64,000 bases of DNA from Hyphomicrobium_A sp036559705 (lineage in GTDB: Bacteria; Pseudomonadota; Alphaproteobacteria; Rhizobiales; Hyphomicrobiaceae): contig DATBSP010000113.1 of NCBI GenBank assembly GCA_036559705.1, forward strand, positions 1-64,000, in the 5' to 3' direction. Of this stretch, positions 25,619 to 34,824 are shown piece by piece. Position 1 is the first letter of the stretch, and every line of letters starts with the position of its first letter. The notes under the pieces were generated by a model, which had not been told where the DNA came from, did no database searches, and saw only the letters and a program-made list of their open reading frames with translations. The position numbers and the translations under genes were made by a program.

Positions 25619-25974
25619 GCCGCGAATTCCTCAGGCAGCATTGGCATGCCGTCAATCCCCAGTGTAAGCGCATGCACCGCTTCAGTATTCGCGGTAAGCA
25701 GTGGAGCATATAGGTGCGGAAAGGCACCGCCGCCGCGGGAGACTTCCCACCGCAGATCCTCGCCAAGCAGGCGCGTCTCGATCTGGATCAACACGAGATC
25801 ATGTTTGCCGTGGAAGTGCTTGGCCAGCGTGTCCGCAAGTTGTTCGCGCGTCGACAAGTGGATAAAGCCGTCGCGCAAATCGTCAGCCGAGCCAGCAAAT
25901 GCGCCGCTGCGACAGGCGTCGTCCCACGCCGCGCGAGCGGCGACCTTGAAGACGAATTGTCGAGAGGCCGTCAT
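25612..25974 (-). CDS. DUF952 domain protein
   Basis: This 120-residue soluble protein matches DUF952: GFIHLSTREQLADTLAKHF, then DLVLIQIE, then WEVSRGGGAFPHLYAPL. Its His and Arg residues in the conserved segments suggest a small enzyme related to ADP-ribosyl or glutathione-type folds, but no activity is established. It is cotranscribed with pyrD (7-bp overlap). Confidence 0.9.
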   Translation of the reverse strand: MTASRQFVFKVAARAAWDDACRSGAFAGSADDLRDGFIHLSTREQLADTLAKHFHGKHDLVLIQIETRLLGEDLRWEVSRGGGAFPHLYAPLLTANTEAVHALTLGIDGMPMLPEEFAAC

Positions 25975-26216
25975 CGCTTGTCCGAATGCTCGCGCCGCGC
26001 AAGCTGTTTCTCGGCCAGCGGGCGCGCTGTTTGCGCGCGCGTCGCCGCGCCGCGCGCTTGTCGCATTTGATCAACACTGCGCGAACTACGTTCGCCGGAT
26101 ATGTGCTTTTCTGAGATCGCGTCTGTCGCGATGCATATAGTCATGTTACCTTCATGAAAGTGGCGTTCAGCGGCTCAGCTCGACGTCGCGAAGGCCAACA
26201 CAAATAATGAATCGCG

Positions 26217-27968
26217 ATGTTCCCTGGTCTGCCAACAGCGTCCCTGACTCTAACAAATCTCTTCTCCTCCCCCTTCCACTTTTCCGTGCCCTGTTACCAG
26301 AGGCCGTATTCGTGGACCACATCGGAAGCCGGCCAGCTCCTCGAGGATATCCTCGCCGCCGCTGGAATTGGCGGTGGGATGGGCGCCGAAGAGCCCGACT
26401 ACTTTTTGGGGACGATTCTGCTCCTTGACGGCGCGGGCGGTGATCTCCCGAAGGCGCGCGAGCGCGAGCCGCGACTGTTCGAGATCATCGACGGCCAACA
26501 GCGGCTCGTGACCTTGGCGATGATCGCCGCCGTCCTGCGCGACCTTGGTACCGAGCGCTGGCGCTGGGGCTCGCGCCACCGCCTCGATCTGCTCATTGTC
26601 GCGGACGCCGTCGCCACCAAGCAGCACGGTGTGAAGTTCCGTGTCGAGGTGAGTGCGCGCGAGCAGAAGTTCCTCGAAAACTATGTGCAAGTGCGCGGCG
26701 GTTGCGCGGGAACCCCCGACGAGGAGACGGCGAGTGAGGCCGAGGAGCGCCTGTTGAAGGTGCGCGATCATTTCATCCGCGAGCTGTCACTGCTCGACGA
26801 GACGGATCGCCGGCGGCTGGCCGACTATCTTTGCGACCAATGCCATTTCGTCGTCGTGCTGACGCGCGACATCGACCGAGCGCACCGTCTGTTCACTGTG
26901 CTCAATGAGCGCGGCCGAGCACTTCAGCGCAACGACATCCTCAAGGCGGAACTGCTCAAGAGCATACCGGAAGGCCGAGTGCCAGCGGCACTCGAGAAGT
27001 GGAACAGTGCCGCGCAACTACTCGGCGCGAAATTCGAAACGTTCTTCAGCCATGTGTTCAGCATCTATGGCCGCGGCGACACGAAGATCATCGCCGGTGT
27101 TCGCCGTACCATTCGCGAAACGGGCGGAGCAGAGGCGTTCCTCAATGATGTCGTCGGGCCGCTGTCCAAGGCTTACGACACGGTGCTGCGCGCCGCCGAC
27201 GTCAATCGCAACCTCGATCCGGATGCGCGCCGCTATCTTGTCTATCTCGGCCGCTTGCCGGAGGGCGACTGGGCGCCGGCGGCGATCCTGGCCGTGCATC
27301 AATACGCCGACGATCCCAAGCGTGCGACGCTGCTGCTGCGGGAGATCGACCGCCTTGTGCACCTACTGCGCGTGCTTTGTCTCGGCACAGGCAAGCGTGT
27401 GCGCCGCCTCGGCAATGTGGTGCAATTGATCAAATCGGGCACGCCGGTGAGAGCGGGCGAAGGTCCATTTCAGCTGACTCGCGATGAAGTGCGCAATATC
27501 GGTTACCACCTGCGCACGATGTACCGGCGCGATGCGCAGGTGTGCAAGCAGCTGCTCTTGCGCCTCAACGATGAGCTGACGCGCAGCACGACGGTGCTCG
27601 ACCCAAAGGACTACAGCGTCGAGCATGTACTCCCACAGCGTCCTGGGGCGACGAGCGAGTGGCGTCGCTGGTTTGCCGACGCCGAGGAGCGCGAGGCGTG
27701 CACCGAGAGCCTCGGCAATCTCGTTGCCGTGTCGCAGAAGCAGAACGACCGGGCACGCAACCAAGAATTTTCGCGCAAGCGCGAGATCTATCGCGGCACG
27801 GACGACGATCCCCCCGTCCTGGCAATAACGCGCGACGTTGTCGAGGCCAACGTTTGGCGCGCCCTCGAGGTCCGCGCCCGTGAAGCCAAGCTGCTCGGCC
27901 TGATGCACGACATCTGGGGCATCGACGTCTCGGGCATGCTGGGCGGGGCACGCAGCGACGTCGCCTAG
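26217..27968 (+). CDS. DUF262 and HNH (DUF1524) protein, GmrSD-like
   Basis: This 583-residue protein has an N-terminal DUF262 domain with QRPY at 28-31 and IIDGQQRLVTL at about 90-100. A helical middle follows, then a C-terminal DUF1524 HNH nuclease domain near 469-520 (EHVLPQ, then LGNLVAV with trailing Asn and Lys residues). Family knowledge: DUF262/DUF1524 proteins include the GmrSD type IV restriction enzymes that cut modified phage DNA using nucleotides. Here the gene stands alone among housekeeping genes. A defence role is inferred, not shown. The N-terminus is short and has no clear ribosome binding site. Confidence 0.85.
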   Translation: MFPGLPTASLTLTNLFSSPFHFSVPCYQRPYSWTTSEAGQLLEDILAAAGIGGGMGAEEPDYFLGTILLLDGAGGDLPKAREREPRLFEIIDGQQRLVTLAMIAAVLRDLGTERWRWGSRHRLDLLIVADAVATKQHGVKFRVEVSAREQKFLENYVQVRGGCAGTPDEETASEAEERLLKVRDHFIRELSLLDETDRRRLADYLCDQCHFVVVLTRDIDRAHRLFTVLNERGRALQRNDILKAELLKSIPEGRVPAALEKWNSAAQLLGAKFETFFSHVFSIYGRGDTKIIAGVRRTIRETGGAEAFLNDVVGPLSKAYDTVLRAADVNRNLDPDARRYLVYLGRLPEGDWAPAAILAVHQYADDPKRATLLLREIDRLVHLLRVLCLGTGKRVRRLGNVVQLIKSGTPVRAGEGPFQLTRDEVRNIGYHLRTMYRRDAQVCKQLLLRLNDELTRSTTVLDPKDYSVEHVLPQRPGATSEWRRWFADAEEREACTESLGNLVAVSQKQNDRARNQEFSRKREIYRGTDDDPPVLAITRDVVEANVWRALEVRAREAKLLGLMHDIWGIDVSGMLGGARSDVA

Positions 27969-27984
27969 CGACCGGCGGACGCGC

Positions 27985-29637
27985 TCAAGCCGCCTTGGTC
28001 AGTTCGCCGTTCAATGCCTTGTCGATGAGAGTGCGCGTCTCCTTGACGCCATAGAGCTCGATGAAGCTGCCGAAACGCGGCCCCTTCGCCTCGCCCAGCA
28101 GCACCTCGTAGATGGCGTTGAACCAGGCGTTGGAAACGCCCGGCCGTTCCGCTGTCGCACTCTTGGCGTTGGGATCCTGATAGCGCGGAATAGAGCGCCC
28201 GACGTCATAGATCAGCCCCTGCAGATCCTCGGCCGTGGCGCCAGGCGGCGCACTCTTCAAAGCCTCCGACAAGGCGAGCAGGGCTGCCGCCTCGACCTCG
28301 TCGGCACGGCGGTACTTCTTGTTCGGCTTTACGAAATCCGCGTAGTAGCGAACCGCGTATCCAGCCAATTGTTCGAGCAGCGGATGCGTCTGTGGGCTGA
28401 CGCCCTTCACATGGCGGCGAATGAAGCCCCACAGCACGTCCTTGTCCTCGGCGTTCGAGGCAGCGACGAGGTTGAGCATCAGCGCGAAGGTCAGCGGCAT
28501 GTCGGCGGCTGGCGGATGACCTGAGTGGACGTGCCAGACGGCATTGTCGAGCTTGGCCTTGTCGTCCTGGCGCGCATAGGCGGCGAGCAACTGAATGTAC
28601 TCATCGACGGCGCGCGGGATCACGTCGAAGTACAGGCGCTTCGCCGACTTCGGCTTCTGGAACATGAACAGCGACAGGCTCTCGGGGCTCGCATAGCGCA
28701 GCCACTCGTCGATAGTCAGCCCGTTGCCCTTCGACTTGGAGATCTTCTCGCCCTTGTCGTCGAGAAACAGCTCGTAGTTGAAGCCTTCCGGCGGCGTGCC
28801 GCCGAGCGCCTTGCAGATGCGCGAGGAAAGCGTGACGGACTCGATGAGATCCTTGCCCGCCATCTCGTAGTCGACGCCGAGCGCCGTCCAGCGCAGCGCC
28901 CAGTCCGCCTTCCACTGGCACTTTACGGCGCCGCCGGTGACGGATGTCTCGACCGTCTTGCCAGTATCAGGATCGACGTAGACGATCGTCCCCTTCTTCG
29001 GATGCCGTTCGATCATCGGCACCTGCAGCACGCGCCCGGAGGTCGGTGACACGGGTAGGAACGGCGAGTAGGTTGCGCGCCGTTCGGGCCCGAGCGTGGG
29101 CAGGATGATGTCCATGACTTTGTCGTAGGCCTTGAGCATCTTCAGCAACGTCTCGTCGAAGCGCCCCGACCGGTAGGCTTCGGTTGCCGACATGAACTCG
29201 TAGGCGAAGTCGAAGCGATCGAGGAAGGCACGCAGCATCGCGTTGTTGTGGTGTGCGAAACTGTCGAACTTGCCGAACGGGTCGGGCACGGCAGTCAGCG
29301 GCTTGTCGAGCGCCGCGTGCAGCATTTCCTGATTGGGAACGTTGGACGGTACCTTGCGTAACCCGTCCATGTCGTCTGAGAAGCAGAGAAGACGCGTATT
29401 CCAGCGCCCCTCGGTGAGCAGCTCGAAGGCGTGGCGCACCATGCTGGTGCGCGCCACTTCGCCGAAGGTGCCAATGTGCGGCAACCCCGATGGGCCGTAG
29501 CCTGTCTCGAAGATCACCGTCTTCTCGGCGCCTCCTTTCAGCTTCTCGAGGCGTGCGATGAGGCGGCGGGCCTCCTCGAAGGGCCAGGACTTGGCGTCGG
29601 CGAGTGCGGACGAGGCGGCAGCGTCGGGTGGCGACAT
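27985..29637 (-). CDS. lysS: Lysyl-tRNA synthetase, class I
   Basis: This 550-residue enzyme charges tRNA-Lys. It belongs to class I: a HIGH-type motif reads HIGTFGEV and the KMSKS-type motif reads KISKSKGN. Class I LysRS is typical of archaea and of many alphaproteobacteria; most other bacteria use the unrelated class II form. The ATG at 29637 is followed by a short Ala-rich start. It is convergent with the DUF262 gene, 16 bp apart. Confidence 0.95.
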   Translation of the reverse strand: MSPPDAAASSALADAKSWPFEEARRLIARLEKLKGGAEKTVIFETGYGPSGLPHIGTFGEVARTSMVRHAFELLTEGRWNTRLLCFSDDMDGLRKVPSNVPNQEMLHAALDKPLTAVPDPFGKFDSFAHHNNAMLRAFLDRFDFAYEFMSATEAYRSGRFDETLLKMLKAYDKVMDIILPTLGPERRATYSPFLPVSPTSGRVLQVPMIERHPKKGTIVYVDPDTGKTVETSVTGGAVKCQWKADWALRWTALGVDYEMAGKDLIESVTLSSRICKALGGTPPEGFNYELFLDDKGEKISKSKGNGLTIDEWLRYASPESLSLFMFQKPKSAKRLYFDVIPRAVDEYIQLLAAYARQDDKAKLDNAVWHVHSGHPPAADMPLTFALMLNLVAASNAEDKDVLWGFIRRHVKGVSPQTHPLLEQLAGYAVRYYADFVKPNKKYRRADEVEAAALLALSEALKSAPPGATAEDLQGLIYDVGRSIPRYQDPNAKSATAERPGVSNAWFNAIYEVLLGEAKGPRFGSFIELYGVKETRTLIDKALNGELTKAA

Positions 29638-29800
29638 AGATCGGCAGCTTCTGGGGTTGGGGCGAAATGGCCGGACGGTGGTAGTGGAACGCGGGGAACC
29701 CTATGTTCCCGCCGGCGCCTACGTCAACGCCGTTGCTTGCAGCCGACGCCGATGACGCGGCATAGGCCGTTTGGTACGACGAACCGGGAGATGATCTCAC

Positions 29801-30232
29801 GTGCGAGCCGAAAACAAGGTGAAGGCGCAGCTCTCGCCGCAGGAAGCGCTCATCTATGCAATGGTGACCGTGGCCGCCGCCGACCGGACAATATCCGAGC
29901 ACGAGCTGGCGCGCATCAATACGATGGTGCGTGAGCTGCCGGCATTCCGTGGTCTCGAGGAGACCTGGCTCAGCCGCGAGGCGCAGAACTGCGGAAAGAT
30001 CCTCAGCAAGCCCGGCGGAGTAAATAGCGTCGTGAGCATGGTCGTCGAGGCGCTCCCGCCCGGCCTGCGCGAGACAGCCTATGCGCTAGCAGCAGAGGTG
30101 GCGGCGAGCGATCTAGCCATCAAAGACGACGAGCGAGATTTCCTCGCGCTGCTGGCTGAAGGACTAGGGATTGACCCGCTCGTGCGCGCGGCGCTGGAAC
30201 GTGGCGCACACGCCCGCCACCGGCCTGTGTAG
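29801..30232 (+). CDS. TerB-like domain protein
   Basis: This 143-residue all-helical protein matches the TerB-like fold: QEALIYAMVTVAAADRTISEHEL in the first helices and AASDLAIKDDERDFLALLAEGLGID in the last. TerB-like domains occur in tellurite-resistance and envelope-stress proteins and are thought to bind metal through acidic residues. No other ter genes are nearby, so a role in tellurite resistance is not implied. GTG start at 29801, with CGGGAG about 10 nt upstream. Confidence 0.85.
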   Translation: MRAENKVKAQLSPQEALIYAMVTVAAADRTISEHELARINTMVRELPAFRGLEETWLSREAQNCGKILSKPGGVNSVVSMVVEALPPGLRETAYALAAEVAASDLAIKDDERDFLALLAEGLGIDPLVRAALERGAHARHRPV

Positions 30233-30244
30233 CACCCTGCAACG

Positions 30245-31435
30245 ATGGAGGATCGCTCCGTCGTGCACTGCGCGCGCCATCACGACAGTTTGATAATTGC
30301 TGCGTCGCACGCGCTCCCTCCATGGAGGCTCGCAAACAATCGAAGTGATTTCGTAACCCATTCGCGGTGGCGCGCATCGGCGGCGACGAATTTGCACTCG
30401 TTCAGGTGGGCGATTTCAAGGACGAGGACTTGCTCCGCCCGCGCTCGCCAAATCATCGATCTCATCGGCCAGCCCTACCTAACATGTGGTCACCGCCTGG
30501 AGCTTGGCGCCAGCGTCGGAATCGCGCTCGGCCCCGAAGATGGTAACACCGCCGACGAGCTCATTCAGGACGCTGCGCTCGCCATGCGACGCGTGAAGGA
30601 GTTAGGGCAAGGATCCTATATCTTCTACGAGAAGGAGCTTAATGCACGCATGCAGGCGCGCCGGCGCGCCGAGGCAGAGTTGCGTGATGCCCTCCTTCGC
30701 GAGCAGTTCGAGCTCTACTTTCAGCCCGTTATCGACTTGCAGTGCTTAGTGGTACAGGGCGCCGAGGCGCTGCTGCGCTGGCATTACCCCGAGCGCGGCA
30801 TGACCTCGCCATCGGAGTTCATTCCCCTGGCGGAGGAATGCGGGGTTATCGAGCAGCTCGGCGCTTGGGTGATCCGCAATGCATGCCTCGCCGCCGCCAA
30901 ATGGCCGGGCAACCTCACCGTCGCGGTAAATCTGTCTCCTTTACAGGTCGATAATCCGGGGCTTGTGCGCGTCGTCGCCGCAGCGCTCGCCGAGACCGGC
31001 CTCGACCCCTCGCGCCTCGAGCTCGAGATCACCGAGTCCGTTCTTTTGCATGACAGTGCAGTCAACATCGCCGTCCTCGATGAGCTGAGCGACCTCGGCG
31101 TTTCGATCGCGCTCGACGACTTCGGCACCGGCTACTCCTCGCTCAGCTATTTGCACCGCTTCTCGTTCGACCGCATTAAGATCGATCACTCTTTCATTCG
31201 CGACATCACCCGTAACGACGGCTCGCTGAAGATCGTGCGAGCGATCGTCATGCTGGCGCACAGCCTTGGTCTCGCGATCACTGCCGAGGGTGTGGAAACC
31301 GACGAGCAGCTTGCTGCCGTTCGGGGTGAGGGATGCGACGCCGTGCAGGGCTACTACACCGGTGAGCCCGCACCGATTGCCGTCTTCCTCGATCGGGTGG
31401 GAGTTCCCGGCACACAGCGCGTTTCGGCTGCTTGA
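30245..31435 (+). CDS. EAL-domain protein with remnant GGDEF domain
   Basis: The C-terminal EAL domain (cyclic-di-GMP phosphodiesterase) is complete. It has GAEALLRWHY, VNLSP, ELEITES, DDFGTGYSS, KIDHSFI, AEGVET and QGYYTG. The N-terminal half of a GGDEF-EAL protein is broken. ARIGGDEFALVQVGD is readable at 30373-30417 but in another frame, and that frame is blocked by a stop at 30346. The two frames join near 30436. The EAL part could be made from an internal start, for example ATG at 30583. If expressed it would degrade cyclic-di-GMP with no cyclase function. Confidence 0.75.
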   Translation: MEDRSVVHCARHHDSLIIAASHALPPWRLANNRSDFVTHSRWRASAATNLHSFRWAISRTRTCSARARQIIDLIGQPYLTCGHRLELGASVGIALGPEDGNTADELIQDAALAMRRVKELGQGSYIFYEKELNARMQARRRAEAELRDALLREQFELYFQPVIDLQCLVVQGAEALLRWHYPERGMTSPSEFIPLAEECGVIEQLGAWVIRNACLAAAKWPGNLTVAVNLSPLQVDNPGLVRVVAAALAETGLDPSRLELEITESVLLHDSAVNIAVLDELSDLGVSIALDDFGTGYSSLSYLHRFSFDRIKIDHSFIRDITRNDGSLKIVRAIVMLAHSLGLAITAEGVETDEQLAAVRGEGCDAVQGYYTGEPAPIAVFLDRVGVPGTQRVSAA

Positions 31436-31547
31436 GCTAGCACAAAATCCCTCGCACTTCCGCCACCCAATGGTTACATTGTTGCACTTCGCCGCCCTAT
31501 GGGGCACCAACAAATGTGGGCCGGTGAACCCGTTCTGGGAGAAAACA

Positions 31548-32099
31548 ATGAGACTGCCGATCACCCTATTCCTGCTGTCCGCTGCATTTGTTCCGCTCGC
31601 GGGAGGCGCCAATGCTGCCAGCCTCACGTCGGGCAAGAAGCTCGAGGTGAGGGTCGACGAGGCCAAGGTCGAGGAAGAGAAGACGGCCCTGTGGGGCCAG
31701 TTCGGCGGCTGGTGTGCAATTGCCGAATGGCATCCAGCGGTGAAGACGTGCGAGGAGTCGAAGGATGGCGATGTCGAATATCGCACGCTGACGCTGCAGG
31801 ACGGCGGCAAGATCAAAGAGAAGCTGCTCGAGAAATCGGGTGCCAGCTACCGCTACGCCATCATCGAGAGCCCGCTGCCGGTGAAGAACTACGAGGCGCA
31901 GTTCACCGTGACGCCCGATGACGACGACCTCGATGAGGTCAACATCGTGTGGGCTGCCACCTACGACGCGGCCGATGGCAAGGAAGACGCCGATGCCCGC
32001 AAGACCATCGATGGAATATTCAAGGACGGCATCGAAAGCATCAAAGGCAAGCTGGGCGACAAGGTCGTCGACAAGAAAAAGAAGAAGGATAACGACTGA
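31548..32099 (+). CDS. SRPBCC-family secreted protein
   Basis: This 183-residue protein has a signal peptide (MRLPITLFLLSAAFVPLAGG, cut near ANA). The rest resembles SRPBCC/MxaD-like ligand-binding proteins: WGQFGGWCAIAEWHPAVKTC, then YRYAIIESPLPVKNYEAQF. The C-terminus is a Lys-rich tail. GGGAG precedes the ATG at 31548. MxaD-like proteins serve in periplasmic methanol oxidation, but nothing of that system is in the window, so the role here is unknown. Confidence 0.8.
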   Translation: MRLPITLFLLSAAFVPLAGGANAASLTSGKKLEVRVDEAKVEEEKTALWGQFGGWCAIAEWHPAVKTCEESKDGDVEYRTLTLQDGGKIKEKLLEKSGASYRYAIIESPLPVKNYEAQFTVTPDDDDLDEVNIVWAATYDAADGKEDADARKTIDGIFKDGIESIKGKLGDKVVDKKKKKDND

Positions 32100-32102
32100 G
32101 GT

Positions 32103-32753
32103 CTACCGCTCGCCGACGTCGCCCGCGAACGCGGCGATGGCGTCGGCCGCAAGCGCGAGGTTACTGGCGCGCGTGAAGCCGCTGCCGCCGCGTGGCCCGA
32201 GATCGTGGTCGCCATCGCCCGCCCACTCGATCTTGATATCCGGCGACAGCCGATAGCTCTCGACCTCTACGCGCGACCCGAAGGGATCACGCTCGCCCTG
32301 CGCGATCAGGGTCGGACAGGCGAGCTTTTCGAGATGCGCCGTGCGAAGGTTTTCGGGCTTGTCCGGGGGGTGGAACGGATAGCCGAGGCATATCAGCCCG
32401 GCGATGCGGCCGGCCGAGAACAGCTCGCCGGCGGCGAGACTGGCGACACGACCGCCTAGCGACTTGCCGCCGATGAGCAGCTTCTGCCGGCTCGCTCCCT
32501 GAGACCGCAACTCCTCGACCGCGCGCTTGTACTCGGGAACGAGCAACTCCGCCCGTGGCGGTGGCCGACGCTTCCCTGCCTCCCGTCGCGCCGCCATATA
32601 GTCAAACTCGAATCGCGATACTTGCAGACAACGCTCGGTCAGTAAGCGCGTCATCGTTTCGAGAAACGGGCTGGTCATCGCCGCCCCGGCGCCGTGCGCC
32701 AAAAGGATGTGGGCCGAGGCATCGGCCGGCCCGGCGGTGAGAAACTGTGTCAT
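32103..32753 (-). CDS. Alpha/beta-hydrolase (KANL3/Tex30-type, dienelactone hydrolase-like)
   Basis: This 216-residue alpha/beta-hydrolase has the ILLAHGAGA oxyanion region near residue 17 and the GGKSLGGR nucleophile elbow near 98. QGERDPFG supplies an acidic residue and GDGDHDLG the likely catalytic His. Substrate unknown. It is convergent with the SRPBCC gene (3 bp between stops) and divergent from mepA. Confidence 0.85.
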   Translation of the reverse strand: MTQFLTAGPADASAHILLAHGAGAAMTSPFLETMTRLLTERCLQVSRFEFDYMAARREAGKRRPPPRAELLVPEYKRAVEELRSQGASRQKLLIGGKSLGGRVASLAAGELFSAGRIAGLICLGYPFHPPDKPENLRTAHLEKLACPTLIAQGERDPFGSRVEVESYRLSPDIKIEWAGDGDHDLGPRGGSGFTRASNLALAADAIAAFAGDVGER

Positions 32754-32862
32754 GAGTCAGCGGCTTCGCGGTAGTCTTGAGCGTTAACTTCGCAGCTGCA
32801 GCCGAAGGTCGTTTTTTGGCCGTACCGGCTTAGTATGGCCTGAACATTGCTTTGGGGGAGCT

Positions 32863-34026
32863 ATGCAACGCACCCATATTCTTAGTCTCATCGGATTGCT
32901 TTTGGCGATCCCGCAGGCCGCCACAGCCGCCGACCCGCAGCAGACCGCGAACCCCGCGGTTAAGATTCCCGCGCCGGTCGAAGTGCAGCGCCAGCCTGCG
33001 CCAGTTGCGACCGCGGCGCCGACACCCGCGCCCGAGCAGAAGGCTGCCACGCCGAACGCCAAGGGCAAGAAGGGCGCAGACAAGAAAGCCGCCGATACGA
33101 AGGAAAAGAAGCCGAAAGTTCTGGCGCGCGATTTGTTTAGCAAGAAGCCGACCGCGGCAGCGCTCGCTCCCCGCGCGCTCGGCTGGTACTCCAAGGGCTG
33201 TCTCTCGGGCGGCGTTCACCTCGCTGATACTGGTCCAGACTGGCAGGCGATGCGGCTGTCGCGCAATCGCGCCTGGGGCCATCCCAAGCTGATCAAGCTG
33301 TTGAAGCACTTCGCTGCTGAATCGCGCCAGGACGGCTGGACGGGTCTGTTGGTCGGCGACATCTCGCAGCCGCGCGGCGGCCCGATGCTGACCGGTCACG
33401 CCAGTCATCAGGTTGGTCTCGACGCTGACATCTGGCTGACGCCGATGCCCAATCGCGTCCTGTCGCGGCAGGAGCGCGAGGAGATCCAGGCGACCTCGAT
33501 GCTCGACAAGACGAGCCTCGCGGTCGACCCCAAGTTATTCACGCCGGCACACGTCGCGATCATTAAGCGCGCCGCATCCTATCCGGCCGTCGAGCGCGTG
33601 TTCGTCAACCCTGCGATCAAGAAGGCGCTGTGCCAGGCGGCCGGCAAGGATCGCGCGTGGCTCGGCAAGGTGAGGCCTATCTGGGGGCACAACTACCACT
33701 TTCACATTCGAATTGGCTGCCCCAACGGCGGCTGCCAGACGCAACCGCCCGTCGGCGGCGACGACGGCTGCGGCAAGGAAGTTGACAACTGGCTGAAGAC
33801 GATCGAGGCGTCGTTGAAGAAGCCTCAGCCGAAGCCCGGCGAGAAGGTGATACCGGACAGCGAGCGCCGGCAGGTCACCATGGAACAGCTGCCGGCGGAG
33901 TGCAAAATCGTGCTCAACAGCCCCGGCACCCAGCCCGATACCGGCGACGAGGTCGCCTCGACTCCGGCACCGGCTGCGGCCTCGCCCGCACCGCAGACGA
34001 TGCCGGCCGCAGCGGTTGCGAAATAG
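32863..34026 (+). CDS. mepA: Penicillin-insensitive murein endopeptidase MepA
   Basis: This periplasmic zinc LAS-type peptidase cleaves D-Ala-mDAP cross-links in peptidoglycan. It has a signal peptide (1-22) and an Ala/Pro/Lys-rich linker to about 100. The catalytic domain shows GHASHQVGLDADIWLTPMP (zinc ligands His and Asp) and GHNYHFHIR, with conserved Cys-rich CPNGGCQTQ and DDGCG segments. It is 387 residues with a Pro/Ala-rich tail, longer than E. coli MepA at both ends. It stands alone. Confidence 0.94.
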   Translation: MQRTHILSLIGLLLAIPQAATAADPQQTANPAVKIPAPVEVQRQPAPVATAAPTPAPEQKAATPNAKGKKGADKKAADTKEKKPKVLARDLFSKKPTAAALAPRALGWYSKGCLSGGVHLADTGPDWQAMRLSRNRAWGHPKLIKLLKHFAAESRQDGWTGLLVGDISQPRGGPMLTGHASHQVGLDADIWLTPMPNRVLSRQEREEIQATSMLDKTSLAVDPKLFTPAHVAIIKRAASYPAVERVFVNPAIKKALCQAAGKDRAWLGKVRPIWGHNYHFHIRIGCPNGGCQTQPPVGGDDGCGKEVDNWLKTIEASLKKPQPKPGEKVIPDSERRQVTMEQLPAECKIVLNSPGTQPDTGDEVASTPAPAAASPAPQTMPAAAVAK

Positions 34027-34031
34027 AGCTT

Positions 34032-34662
34032 TTAAGCCGCCGTGACACCTGTCGGCATCGGGCACGATACGCCCGTGCCGCCGAGACCGCAGTAACCGTG
34101 CGGCACCTTTGACAGGTATTGCTGGTGATAGTCCTCCGCGAAGAAGAACTCCGGGGCCGGCACGATCTCCGTCGTGATCTGCCCGAGGCCATTTTTTGTC
34201 AGCGCCTTCTGATACTCGGCCTTCGACCCTCTGCCGCGACACGCTGGGCCTCGGTGAACGTGTAGATGCCGGAGCGATACTGCGTGCCGACGTCGTTCCC
34301 CTGGCGCATGCCTTGCGTCGGGTCGTGGCTCTCCCAGAACGTCTTCAATAGCTGCTCGTAGCTAATCTCCTTGGGATCGTAGACGACCAGCACGACCTCG
34401 TTGTGCCCGGTCTGGCCGGTGCACACCTCCTCGTAGGTTGCGTTGGGCGTGAAGCCGCCGGCATAGACGACGGCGGTGATCCAGATGCCGGCGCCGAGGT
34501 TCCAGAACTTGCGCTCGGCGCCCCAGAAGCAGCCGATGCCGAACATCGCCTTCTCGAGCCCGGCCGGATACGGACCCTTCAGCGGGCGCGAAAAGATGTC
34601 GTGCTCAGCGGCGGTCGGGATTGGCGTCGCGCGGCCTTCAGCGCCGTCTCGGCCGTCGGCAT
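34032..34662 (-). pseudogene. msrA: Peptide-methionine (S)-S-oxide reductase, two single-base deletions
   Basis: The gene reads MPTAETALKAAR from ATG 34662, loses frame near 34628, and resumes as TPIPTAAEHDIFSRPLKGPY. The active-site motif GCFWGAERKFW follows. It stays open to GIYTFTEAQRVAAE, then loses frame again near 34228 and resumes as SKAEYQKALTKNGLG through EFFFAEDYHQQYLSKVPHGY to the stop at 34032. Both changes are single missing bases. Restoring them gives a 210-residue MsrA of normal length with all conserved parts. So this is either a fresh pseudogene or two sequence errors. MsrA would repair oxidised methionine. Confidence 0.85.
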
Positions 34663-34824
34663 GGATGTCTTATTCTTGTGCAATAGCACGGCTCTCCCCG
34701 GGGTTTGGATGGTGACTGGTCCTGATATAATCTCTTCGGCGCCAACCGGGCAGGGCCACTAGGCTCATGTTATTGTGATGTTATCCGAGTCGGATGGGAT
34801 GTAACGTTTGAGGGGGCGTTAGCG

